Positions 1 through 5,930 of a stretch of DNA of 20,718 nucleotides are shown here, piece after piece (the first letter of the stretch is position 1; each line of letters opens with the position of its first letter). Position numbers and translations under genes: made by a program. The DNA lies in the IMG/VR virus record IMGVR_UViG_3300005753_000065, positions 1-20,718 of that record, one strand, 5' to 3'. The notes under the pieces are model-generated. The model searched no databases. It was not told the origin of the DNA and worked only from the letters and a program-made list of their open reading frames with translations. The DNA is from a virus.

Positions 1-464
1 CCGCTGATCCTTCTCAGGGATCAGACGTTGAGCGTGTACAAAGAGCGCAAGCTGTTTACATGATGGCTACAGATCAACCACAGCAAGTCATTAATTATCG
101 GGAGGCGGTAATTGATTTGCTTGAGGCCATGAAATCACCAGACATAGAAAGACTTGCACCGGAGCCAGATCCGAACGCGCAGGATCCAATGCAGCAATTA
201 ATGATTGCTCAAATGCAGATGGAAGCTGAAATGAAGCAAAAAGACCAAGAGTTAAGGCAGAATGCACAGCGATTACAAGAGCAGAAATTGGCGATGGAAG
301 CCGCCAAAACAATGAGTGAATTGGGCTTGGCGGCTGACGAGCAAGAAGCAAAAATAACCAAGATGTATGCTGAAACCTTAAAGACTTTGGTTGAGGCAGG
401 AATAGCAAGCGGTGAACAAGCAATCGCCGCAGCCAAAGATATTGAAAATACCTTTATACGCTAG
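1..464 (+). CDS. Portal protein, C-terminal part (5' end outside window)
   Basis: The frame is open from the window edge (first full codon at 3) to the TAG at 462-464, so this is the last ~154 residues of a longer protein. The visible part starts with a helical stretch (DVERVQRAQAVYMMA) and continues through INYREAVIDLLEAMKSPDIE. It ends in a long Gln/Glu/Lys/Met-rich helix (LMIAQMQMEAEMKQKDQELR) that looks like a coiled coil. This is the usual C-terminus of podovirus portal proteins, the dodecameric ring through which DNA is packaged and ejected. The ATG at 60 is internal, because the frame is open upstream. Position just before the co-chaperonin, scaffold and coat genes supports the call. 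The clip and stem domains lie outside the window, so family assignment rests on the tail and on synteny. Confidence 0.75.
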   Translation, partial: ADPSQGSDVERVQRAQAVYMMATDQPQQVINYREAVIDLLEAMKSPDIERLAPEPDPNAQDPMQQLMIAQMQMEAEMKQKDQELRQNAQRLQEQKLAMEAAKTMSELGLAADEQEAKITKMYAETLKTLVEAGIASGEQAIAAAKDIENTFIR

Positions 465-465
465 G

Positions 466-540
466 CATGCCGCTGAAATTAAATATGGATTCCATCGAAA
501 TCATGGAAATAAAGCGTATTTATTAAAGGAGGTAAGGTGA
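466..540 (+). pseudogene. Relic of an HNH endonuclease C-terminus
   Basis: Immediately after the portal stop, a 25-codon open stretch in a different frame reads HAAEIKYGFHRNHGNKAYLL and ends in TGA at 538-540. The AAEIKYGFHRNHG core matches the C-terminal tail typical of phage free-standing HNH endonucleases. It also matches the tail of the small protein at 4595-4795 (AEIKYGYHKNHGR). No start codon, catalytic His-Asn-His core or N-terminal domain remains, so it is best read as the leftover 3' end of a deleted homing endonuclease gene. The Shine-Dalgarno of the next gene now lies inside it. The match is seen in the sequence; the history is inferred. Confidence 0.6.
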
Positions 541-831
541 ATGTCAGACCAGAAACAGCCAGACCAATACAAACGGATAACCCAGGCACAATTTGAGATT
601 TGGCTTGATAATCCTGTGACAATCGCATACATGCAATGCCTGGAATGGTCGGCTGCACAAATTGAGGAAACAATGAGTAAAGGTGGTTTTATCGACTCAA
701 GTAATGCCGATTTAACTATGAGTCAATTGCATTCAGCGATGGGTGAGGCCAGAGGTCTTATTGACGCTACGTTCCCAGAAATTTTATTTGAAAAACATGA
801 AATGTTAGAACTAAGAGAGGATAAAGAGTGA
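541..831 (+). CDS. Small phage protein of unknown function
   Basis: This encodes a 96-residue acidic, probably mostly helical protein with no motif I recognise. The start is well supported: AAAGGAGGT at 525-533 lies 7 bases before the ATG, one of the strongest ribosome binding sites in the window. There is no signal peptide or membrane segment. The gene ends in a GTGA overlap with the co-chaperonin gene, implying translational coupling. Its place between portal and co-chaperonin suggests a role in head assembly or packaging, but nothing in the sequence proves it. Confidence 0.7.
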   Translation: MSDQKQPDQYKRITQAQFEIWLDNPVTIAYMQCLEWSAAQIEETMSKGGFIDSSNADLTMSQLHSAMGEARGLIDATFPEILFEKHEMLELREDKE

Positions 832-1259
832 TCACAATAACGCAAGAGGTTATAGAAGAAGCATGCAACTTAATTGCAGAAGGTGTTCCACAAGCGGTGG
901 GGTATCGTTTAATGATTAAGCCTATTGAGGCATCAACGCAAATGGAGTTGGCAGAAAAAAAGAAAAATCCAGAATTGGCTAACGTTGGTTTTATTATGAA
1001 AACCAATTATCAAGCTGAAAAGGAAACGCGGGGCACACATCATGGTATTTTGGTTAACAAGGGTGAATTTGCATTTAGAGCCGATCAATTAGGTAGTAAA
1101 GATTGGGTTAGTGAGGGCGATGTGCTTATTTTTGATCGATATTCGGGTGTTGTGGTCGAGTTGCCGCCTGGAAGCGGCGAAAAGTACCGGTTTACAAACG
1201 ATGAAAGCGTTCTGGGAAAAATGGTTCCACGTGGCGAGTCAAAAAACACTTTAGATTAA
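828..1259 (+). CDS. GroES-like co-chaperonin
   Basis: This 143-residue protein shows the GroES/Cpn10 pattern. VGYRLMIKPIEA (24-35) corresponds to the first GroES strands. A loop of about 20 residues follows and ends in GFIMKT (54-59), the position of the GroEL-binding mobile-loop tripeptide (IVL in GroES). KETRG (65-69) corresponds to the STRG turn, and VSEGDVLIFDRYSGVVV (94-110) to the conserved VGDIVIF...GV core; a C-terminal strand near VLGKMV completes it. It is longer than bacterial GroES (~97) and T4 gp31 (111), with ~20 extra N-terminal residues. Phage co-chaperonins cap host GroEL so that coat protein can fold; the gene lies just before scaffold and coat. The start is GTG at 828 (GTGA overlap), with GAGAGG at 815-820 as ribosome site. 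The fold call is by pattern, not alignment. Confidence 0.75.
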   Translation: MITITQEVIEEACNLIAEGVPQAVGYRLMIKPIEASTQMELAEKKKNPELANVGFIMKTNYQAEKETRGTHHGILVNKGEFAFRADQLGSKDWVSEGDVLIFDRYSGVVVELPPGSGEKYRFTNDESVLGKMVPRGESKNTLD

Positions 1260-1297
1260 TTAACCATCGTAAGTTATTGAAATAGAAAGGACTAAGA

Positions 1298-2227
1298 ATG
1301 TCTAACTCTGAACAAGAAATGAACATGGCGCTAGATAAGCTCGAAATTGAACAGCTTGATAATCAACAGAGCGATATTAATAAAATTGAACAAGATCAGC
1401 CAACTGATTCTGAAGACACTGAATTAAATCAACAGAGCGATACTAATGAGCCAGCGGCAAAACCGCCAGGATTTCTGAGCTACGACGAATGGATAGATAA
1501 AGGCAAAGACCCCGCCGACTATCGTGGCGAAAATGCTTATAAATCCCAGTATGAATCCTTGCAAGAAGTACGTGAATTGAAGAATGCTATGGGCCAGGTA
1601 GTCGATAGCATGGAAACTTGGAAACAAGAACAGAACGACAAAATGGCTATCCAGGTCGAGCAAGCGAAAGAAGATGCTTTAATCGAACTCGAAAAAGCCA
1701 AAGAAGATGAGGACATGAACGCAGCTTTGGCGGCGCAGGAAAAAATAAACAAGCTGGAAAAACAAAAAAAGGCACAGAAGCCGCCACAACTTAACCCTGT
1801 CATAACTGATTTTGCAACCAAAAACCCGATTATCGATACGACTAGCACTCAGTATAATGCAGAATTTCACCAGGATATGATCACTATTCATAATAACAAA
1901 CTTGATCAATTATTAGGCGGGGATAGGTCTAAAGCGGAAAACCTGACAGGCAGACAGGTCGAGCGTGTGCAAAAATGGGCATTCGAGCAGGCAAAAGGAT
2001 TGCATCAGGAAAAATTTGTTAGTCCTAAGAATCGACGCACTACGATTACTGCTCCAAAGCAGAGGCCAACAAACACCAAAGGCGATATATCAACTAGGCT
2101 GAAAACTATCACGGGAAACAGCAAAAACAGCAATGACGTTAACCCAGCTAATGATATCTACGAGATATTGAAAGAAAAAGACCCAGCGGCGGCAGAAACT
2201 TTTGCGAAAAACATGTTAGGAGATTAA
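1298..2227 (+). CDS. Capsid scaffolding protein
   Basis: This encodes a 309-residue hydrophilic protein (P22 scaffold is 303). Residues 1-57 are acidic, Gln/Asn-rich and probably disordered. Residues 58-95 (GFLSYDEWIDKGKDPADY...) resemble the conserved segment of podovirus scaffolds of the type GW..keEW.gdp..w. Residues 110-160 form a highly charged coiled coil. Residues 205-240 are helical, and a basic linker (NRRTTITAPKQRP) precedes a C-terminal helix ending DPAAAETFAKNMLGD. Acidic N-terminus, central coil and basic C-terminal part are typical of scaffolds that direct procapsid assembly and then leave. AAAGGA at 1286-1291 supports the ATG. No protease gene is visible nearby, so exit without cleavage, as in P22, is plausible. 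Confidence 0.8.
   Translation: MSNSEQEMNMALDKLEIEQLDNQQSDINKIEQDQPTDSEDTELNQQSDTNEPAAKPPGFLSYDEWIDKGKDPADYRGENAYKSQYESLQEVRELKNAMGQVVDSMETWKQEQNDKMAIQVEQAKEDALIELEKAKEDEDMNAALAAQEKINKLEKQKKAQKPPQLNPVITDFATKNPIIDTTSTQYNAEFHQDMITIHNNKLDQLLGGDRSKAENLTGRQVERVQKWAFEQAKGLHQEKFVSPKNRRTTITAPKQRPTNTKGDISTRLKTITGNSKNSNDVNPANDIYEILKEKDPAAAETFAKNMLGD
1361..1447 (+). repeat. Two in-frame 21-bp direct repeats in the scaffold N-terminus
   Basis: Positions 1361-1381 and 1427-1447 are the same 21 bases with one mismatch, 66 bases (22 codons) apart, encoding NQQSDIN and NQQSDTN. The repeat lies in the acidic, probably disordered part of the scaffold protein. Confidence 0.8.
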
Positions 2228-2231
2228 TCAA

Positions 2232-2855
2232 ATGGGTAGGCCAAAGAAAGTAAAAACCGAGATAAAAAAAAATACAGAGGCTGTAAAAATAGCAACGACT
2301 GAGCCAGTTATGCGAGGGAAAGAGCAAAACAAAAATATTAGGCCTCCGATTGGTGAGGAGAAAGATATCAACAAGTTATCCAAAGCCGATAAAATACGCA
2401 TGGCTACTGGTAAACAATTGAGGTTAGATGTGTCATTTTATAGCCGATTACCAGAATATGAGAATATGACGTTATTTTTGGAGGAAGACCGAAACGGTGC
2501 CGTTGAACGCTGGTTGCATATTGGCGCGTCACTAGTGCCAAGACGATCTAAAAGCTTGGTATCTTTTAAAGGGTTTACCGATCGACCAGAAAGCGAGTGG
2601 GCATGTTTTCCTGTAGGTTCTGACGAGGCTGGGAACACATTAATGAACTTTCTAATGTTTATGCCAAAAGAAGAATACTATGCGCTACGTATTGCACCAA
2701 AAGAAGCCAGAAACAAGGAAATCCTAGAGGCGTTAGGACATGGTCGGGTTGCGGAAGGTGAGCGGGTTATGCCTGGGGTATCGGGGATCAGAACTTATGC
2801 ACCGAACAATCCAAGTGGAACGGGCAAAGGTTTTGAACAGTCTCACGAAGCGTAA
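2232..2855 (+). CDS. Head-region protein of unknown function
   Basis: This encodes 207 residues and starts 4 bases after the scaffold stop, with GGAG at 2219-2222. It begins MGRPKKVKTEIKKN, a strongly basic start with a GRP core like an AT-hook, followed by a Lys-rich disordered ~50 residues. A more ordered middle (residues ~55-165) contains QLRLDVSFYSRLPEYENM and ALRIAPKEARNKEILEALG. The C-terminal ~35 residues are Gly/Pro/Asn-rich. There is no membrane segment or enzyme motif. Its position between scaffold and decoration/coat genes suggests a capsid or packaging role, and the basic end could touch DNA, but I do not recognise the family. Confidence 0.7.
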   Translation: MGRPKKVKTEIKKNTEAVKIATTEPVMRGKEQNKNIRPPIGEEKDINKLSKADKIRMATGKQLRLDVSFYSRLPEYENMTLFLEEDRNGAVERWLHIGASLVPRRSKSLVSFKGFTDRPESEWACFPVGSDEAGNTLMNFLMFMPKEEYYALRIAPKEARNKEILEALGHGRVAEGERVMPGVSGIRTYAPNNPSGTGKGFEQSHEA

Positions 2856-2858
2856 TAT

Positions 2859-2887
2859 TTGAATATTGCACGAAAATAGTCTATAAG
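2859..2887 (+). promoter_or_regulatory. Possible sigma70-type promoter before the capsid genes
   Basis: TTGAAT at 2859-2864 (4 of 6 to TTGACA) is followed after exactly 17 bases by TATAAG at 2882-2887 (5 of 6 to TATAAT). It sits at the start of the largest intergenic gap, ~120 bases upstream of the decoration/coat pair. In A+T-rich DNA such matches arise by chance, so this is a candidate only. Confidence 0.35.
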
Positions 2888-2947
2888 CTATGTAATATAT
2901 TAAGTATTTGGTCAAGAGCGCCGAATATTAAAAAGGTTTCCTATAAG

Positions 2948-2993
2948 CGTTAGGTTCCTGCCGTCCCAAAGAGAGGACAAAAGAAACTTAACG
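2948..2993 (+). promoter_or_regulatory. Possible leader hairpin upstream of the capsid gene ribosome site
   Basis: CGTTAGGTT (2948-2956) can pair with AACTTAACG (2985-2993): nine pairs, one of them G-U. Inside it GTCC (2963-2966) can pair with GGAC (2975-2978) around an 8-base loop. The structure ends just before the strong ribosome site AGAGGAGG that precedes the ATG at 3012. No T-tract follows, so it is not a classical terminator. It could stabilise the mRNA of the highly expressed capsid genes. Role inferred. Confidence 0.3.
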
Positions 2994-3011
2994 ATTAGAG
3001 GAGGCCGTATC

Positions 3012-3617
3012 ATGGCTAATACAGATGCAGCATTTGGAGCTGTGCCGGTCGGCACAACTGATGGCTCCGATTATCACGGAAAATTGCGCGAAGTCGAATT
3101 TCTTGTTGGCGACACTGTTGCTTGCGGAATTGGTGACTTTGTAACTCATCAAGGCACTACCGGTACAGATGGTAAAACGCCAGTCGTGGCGCGAGCCGCT
3201 GCAGGTGGTGCACTTATCGGCGCAATCGTTTCATTCGTCCCAAATTTCTCAGATGAGGGTACGCTTTCATCTACTCCAAATCATCGTGCGGCAAGTACAT
3301 CTCGTAAAGCAATGGTTGCCTGGGGTTCTCAGGTTCTTTATGTAATTCAAGAAGATGGATTGGTGACGCCATTAACAGCGGGCGATGCTGGGAGAAATGT
3401 TGATCTTGCAACAGTAGCAAACCCTAATACGACAACTGGCGTTTCGACGATGGAAATAGATAGCACAACAGTATTAGATGCAACGGCGCAATTGCGTTTG
3501 CATCACTTAAGCACAGATGTTGATACCGTGTTGGGTACTACTGCTGATGGAGTTAACGCGAATTGGATCGTTAGTATTAACGAATCACAAGACGCACTAG
3601 GCACGGGGATTTCATAA
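3012..3617 (+). CDS. Probable capsid decoration/stabilisation protein
   Basis: This encodes a 201-residue beta-rich protein, low in Lys and Cys, rich in Thr, Val, Ala and Gly. The pattern AFGAVPVGTTDGSDYHGKLR at the start, a middle with VGDFVTH-like strands (GDTVACGIGDFVTHQGTT) and an end reading ATAQLRLHHLSTD...NWIVSINESQD resemble small structural proteins that precede the coat gene in many podoviruses of environmental bacteria. Such proteins usually bind the outside of the capsid lattice. The start has an excellent AGAGGAGG site, as expected for a protein made in high copy, and the gene ends one base before the coat ATG. The decoration role is inferred from position and composition. Confidence 0.6.
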   Translation: MANTDAAFGAVPVGTTDGSDYHGKLREVEFLVGDTVACGIGDFVTHQGTTGTDGKTPVVARAAAGGALIGAIVSFVPNFSDEGTLSSTPNHRAASTSRKAMVAWGSQVLYVIQEDGLVTPLTAGDAGRNVDLATVANPNTTTGVSTMEIDSTTVLDATAQLRLHHLSTDVDTVLGTTADGVNANWIVSINESQDALGTGIS

Positions 3618-3618
3618 T

Positions 3619-4533
3619 ATGGCTAATCCATCAGGTTTGGTTACACAAGGTACAGAAGCACGTCTACTCCAAGAAGGTATCAATGCTATTGCTACGATAG
3701 AATACAAAGATAAAGAAATGGAGTACGACAAAATTTTCATCACGAAAAAGTCCGAAAAAGCTTACGAGCTTGACGTGTCGTTGTCACCATCAGGCTTAGC
3801 AAGTTTAAAGCCCGAAGGAACCGCGACAGCTTACGATGGTGAGAAACAAGACTTCACGACCACTTACACTCACGCCGTTTATTCATTAGGCACCATTATC
3901 ACAATGGAAGCTGCGATGAATAACTTGTATCGTGATTTAATCACCAAGGCCGGTAAAATACTTAAACGTTCATTGGTTCATACCGACGAACAATTAGCGG
4001 CTAACGTTATTAATAATGCTTACGATGCCAACTTTGCAATTGGTGACGGACTGCCCTTATTCTCAACGGCTCACTTGCTTGGTAAAGGTGGAACATTTTC
4101 TAATCGTTTCAGCGTTTTTACTCCGTTAAGTCAGGCAGCTGTTGAAGATGCGACTATTGCGGTCGAGGATTATCGTGACGGTGCCGGTCTGTTGATCGAT
4201 GCACGTGCAACCAGCTTGCATTTGCCGCGTCAATTACGTTACACAGCGGATCGAATCCTATCTTCTCGTTTCGAGCCAGGTTCAGCAAATAATGCAATCA
4301 ATCCCGTTGTCGATGTATTCCCAGGAGGCTACCACGTCAATCATCGATTCACGTCATCAACTGAGTGGCTTATTAAGACCGACATTGACGAAGGGTTTAA
4401 AATCTTTGATCGTATGGGTTATGTGTTTGATCAAGATAACGATTTTGGGACCAGTAATTATCGACATAAGGGTATGCTATACAAATCCTATGGGGTCACT
4501 GATCCTAGATGTTGTTACGGTTCCGGTCAGTAA
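3619..4533 (+). CDS. Major capsid (coat) protein, HK97 fold
   Basis: The 304-residue product has the layout of HK97-fold coat proteins of the gpT-like type. A helical N-terminal arm is followed by a strand segment (AYELDVSLSPSGLASLKPEG), then a long spine-helix region (MNNLYRDLITKAGKILKRSL). GLPLFSTAHLLGKGGTFSNR follows (from about residue 145), a signature of this coat subgroup. An A-domain contains LIDARATSLHLPRQLRYTADRIL, and the end carries DEGFKIFDRMGYVFDQDNDFGT...RHKGMLYKSYGVTDPR. It is shorter than P22 coat (430 residues), leaving no obvious room for the P22 insertion domain. The start at 3619 follows the upstream stop by one base, so the two genes are probably coupled. The role is fairly certain; the subgroup is from memory. 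Confidence 0.85.
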   Translation: MANPSGLVTQGTEARLLQEGINAIATIEYKDKEMEYDKIFITKKSEKAYELDVSLSPSGLASLKPEGTATAYDGEKQDFTTTYTHAVYSLGTIITMEAAMNNLYRDLITKAGKILKRSLVHTDEQLAANVINNAYDANFAIGDGLPLFSTAHLLGKGGTFSNRFSVFTPLSQAAVEDATIAVEDYRDGAGLLIDARATSLHLPRQLRYTADRILSSRFEPGSANNAINPVVDVFPGGYHVNHRFTSSTEWLIKTDIDEGFKIFDRMGYVFDQDNDFGTSNYRHKGMLYKSYGVTDPRCCYGSGQ

Positions 4534-4555
4534 CGATTATACCATAATGTAGTTT

Positions 4556-4605
4556 TATGTCAGCATAGTTGCTCATTTTATATGGAGAGTGATTATGCTG
4601 ACATA
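4556..4605 (+). repeat. Perfect 12-bp inverted repeat spanning a start codon
   Basis: TATGTCAGCATA (4556-4567) and TATGCTGACATA (4594-4605) are exact reverse complements separated by 26 bases. The loop contains the ribosome site GGAG (4584-4587), and the right arm contains the ATG (4595-4597) of the HNH relic gene. In RNA the hairpin would hide that start codon. There is no downstream T-run, so it is not a simple terminator of the coat gene. Confidence 0.8.
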
Positions 4606-4795
4606 TCAAGAGGCTGCAACAGTGCTTGAGTACAACCCTGTTACCGGAGAGCTAAAGTGGCAATCGTACATTTGCATTGACAGTAAACAGAAATATCTAG
4701 GCGTTTACAAGTATCTTTGTGATGCTGAAACGGCAAGAAAAGAAGCAGAAATAAAGTACGGCTACCACAAGAATCACGGTAGAACCGATTTATAA
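4595..4795 (+). CDS. HNH endonuclease remnant with catalytic core deleted
   Basis: The 66-residue product joins the two ends of a phage HNH homing endonuclease. MLTYQEAATVLEYNPVTGELKW (1-22) is the usual N-terminus. Residues 25-50 (YICIDSKQKYLGVYKY then DAETARKE) resemble the AP2-like DNA-binding strands and helix. EAEIKYGYHKNHGR (50-63) is the C-terminal tail. Full proteins are ~150-170 residues; the ~90 missing here include the metal-binding His-Asn-His core, so no nuclease activity is expected. The frame is intact, so a short DNA-binding product could still be made. I chose ATG 4595 over GTG 4589 because GGAG at 4584-4587 fits it better. Position directly behind the coat gene is typical of free-standing homing endonucleases. 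Confidence 0.65.
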   Translation: MLTYQEAATVLEYNPVTGELKWQSYICIDSKQKYLGVYKYLCDAETARKEAEIKYGYHKNHGRTDL

Positions 4796-4840
4796 ACAAT
4801 GCGAATTCGGGAAACCGACGTTAGTGCATAAGGGGTTAAA

Positions 4841-5779
4841 ATGACTACAATTTCCAGTTATCCGAATGGTTTTACTGATGGCGTTACTATCCGTGGTATG
4901 CCGATCTTACAAACCTACTCAGGGGAAATATTTTACGTTAGCAATGCCGATATTTTGTTAAGTAAGGGTAATCGGGTTGCAGGTTTAGACCAGGCGAGCG
5001 GCGGCACATTCAGTAGACCTTTTAGAACAATTGATTTTGCTGTTGGCCAATGTACTGCTAATCGCGGCGATATTATCATTGTGTTGCCAGGCCATACAGA
5101 AGACATTGCCAGTTCAACGTCATTGGTTATTGATGTGGCTGGGGTTGCTATTGTTGGACTTGGTTCTGGCTCACTACAGCCAGAATTGAATTTTTCAACG
5201 ACATCTGGATCCATTGAAATGGATGCAGCAAATTGCGCTTTAGTCAATCTCAATATAAAAGCTGATCTTACAGCGGTAGTCGTCGGTGTTAATGTCGATG
5301 CGAATAACTGTACTATTCAGGGTTGCACGTTTGATTATGCGAATACTGGTGATGATTTTGTTACTATGATCGATATCGATAATGTTAACGGTGCGGCGGT
5401 AATCGATTGCAGATTGATTGCAGAAGACGCCGCCGGTTGTGCCGAGGCTATTCGATTAGACAATTGTGACAATGTCATCATAGAAAACAATCATATTTAT
5501 GGTGATTTCACAGATGGCGCTATTATCGGCGAAGGTGCATCAGGTGTAAATCTGACTATCAGAAATAATACCATTTATAATTCTGACACGACAGCAGGTT
5601 TTTTGGTTGATTTGAATGTTGCATTTACGGGGCTATTAATAGGAAATCGTATGGGAACATTATTTGCAACAGCACCAGAAACAGCGGTAGATCCAGGAAG
5701 TTTACTTTGCTTAGAAAATTATGTTGCTAATGCGGTCGACGAATCTGGAACAATAGTACCAATAACCTTATCAACATAA
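4841..5779 (+). CDS. Beta-helix virion protein, copy 1
   Basis: This encodes 312 residues. The first ~110 (MTTISSYPNG..., FYVSNADILL, SRPFRTIDFAVGQCTANRGD, VLPGHTEDI) are shared closely with the product of 5931-6905. The rest consists of short repeating strands rich in Asn, Ile, Val and Asp (NCTIQGCTFDY, NVIIENNHIYGD, NLTIRNNTIYNS), the signature of a right-handed parallel beta-helix such as pectate lyases and tail spikes. No catalytic Asp/Glu set is evident. It lies among structural genes behind the coat gene, so it is probably a head fibre or decoration, perhaps carbohydrate-binding. AAGGGG just upstream supports the ATG. The virion role is inferred. Confidence 0.65.
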   Translation: MTTISSYPNGFTDGVTIRGMPILQTYSGEIFYVSNADILLSKGNRVAGLDQASGGTFSRPFRTIDFAVGQCTANRGDIIIVLPGHTEDIASSTSLVIDVAGVAIVGLGSGSLQPELNFSTTSGSIEMDAANCALVNLNIKADLTAVVVGVNVDANNCTIQGCTFDYANTGDDFVTMIDIDNVNGAAVIDCRLIAEDAAGCAEAIRLDNCDNVIIENNHIYGDFTDGAIIGEGASGVNLTIRNNTIYNSDTTAGFLVDLNVAFTGLLIGNRMGTLFATAPETAVDPGSLLCLENYVANAVDESGTIVPITLST

Positions 5780-5788
5780 GAGTTTTAA

Positions 5789-5914
5789 ATGACGACTATT
5801 TCTAACTATCCATCTGGTATAAATAGAATAGGCAATCAAAGAACGGATGATATTGGGGCAGCAAAAACCTCAAACGACACGTCCGCTTCTGTAACAGTGT
5901 CAACTGATGCTTAA
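5789..5914 (+). pseudogene. Collapsed third copy of the beta-helix gene (41-codon minigene)
   Basis: The frame reads MTTISNYPSGIN, the start of both neighbouring beta-helix proteins. It then jumps directly to IGNQRTDDIGAAKTSNDTSA and on to a stop, which is the last ~28 residues of the 5931-6905 product. About 280 residues of the expected middle are absent and the frame is preserved. The 5' end differs from both neighbours at many third codon positions, so it is its own old copy; the 3' end is almost identical to that of the next gene. A weak AAGAG ribosome site precedes it. It may still be translated; I class it as a degenerate copy left by an internal deletion. Confidence 0.75.
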
Positions 5915-5920
5915 ATTGGA
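5828..5920 (+). repeat. 93-bp direct repeat, left copy
   Basis: This is 93 bases matching 6819-6911 with two differences (T/C at 5854/6845 and T/G at 5911/6902). Both are synonymous third codon positions. The repeat covers the coding end, the stop codon and the first bases of the intergenic spacer, and the two copies bracket the second beta-helix gene at an offset of 991 bases. Confidence 0.9.
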
Positions 5921-5930
5921 TATAAAATAA

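Noticed and set aside
2866-2894. Alternative promoter TTGCAC-17-TATGTA
   Set aside because: It overlaps the better TTGAAT-17-TATAAG match and fits the consensus at only 3 of 6 positions in each hexamer.
4199-4552. 117-codon + strand frame inside the coat gene
   Set aside because: It lies in another frame of a confidently called coat gene, has no ribosome site, and its product is low-quality sequence with no motif.
4556-4605. Rho-independent terminator behind the coat gene
   Set aside because: The inverted repeat is perfect but A+T-rich, has a 26-base loop and no T-run after the right arm, so a start-hiding hairpin is the better reading.
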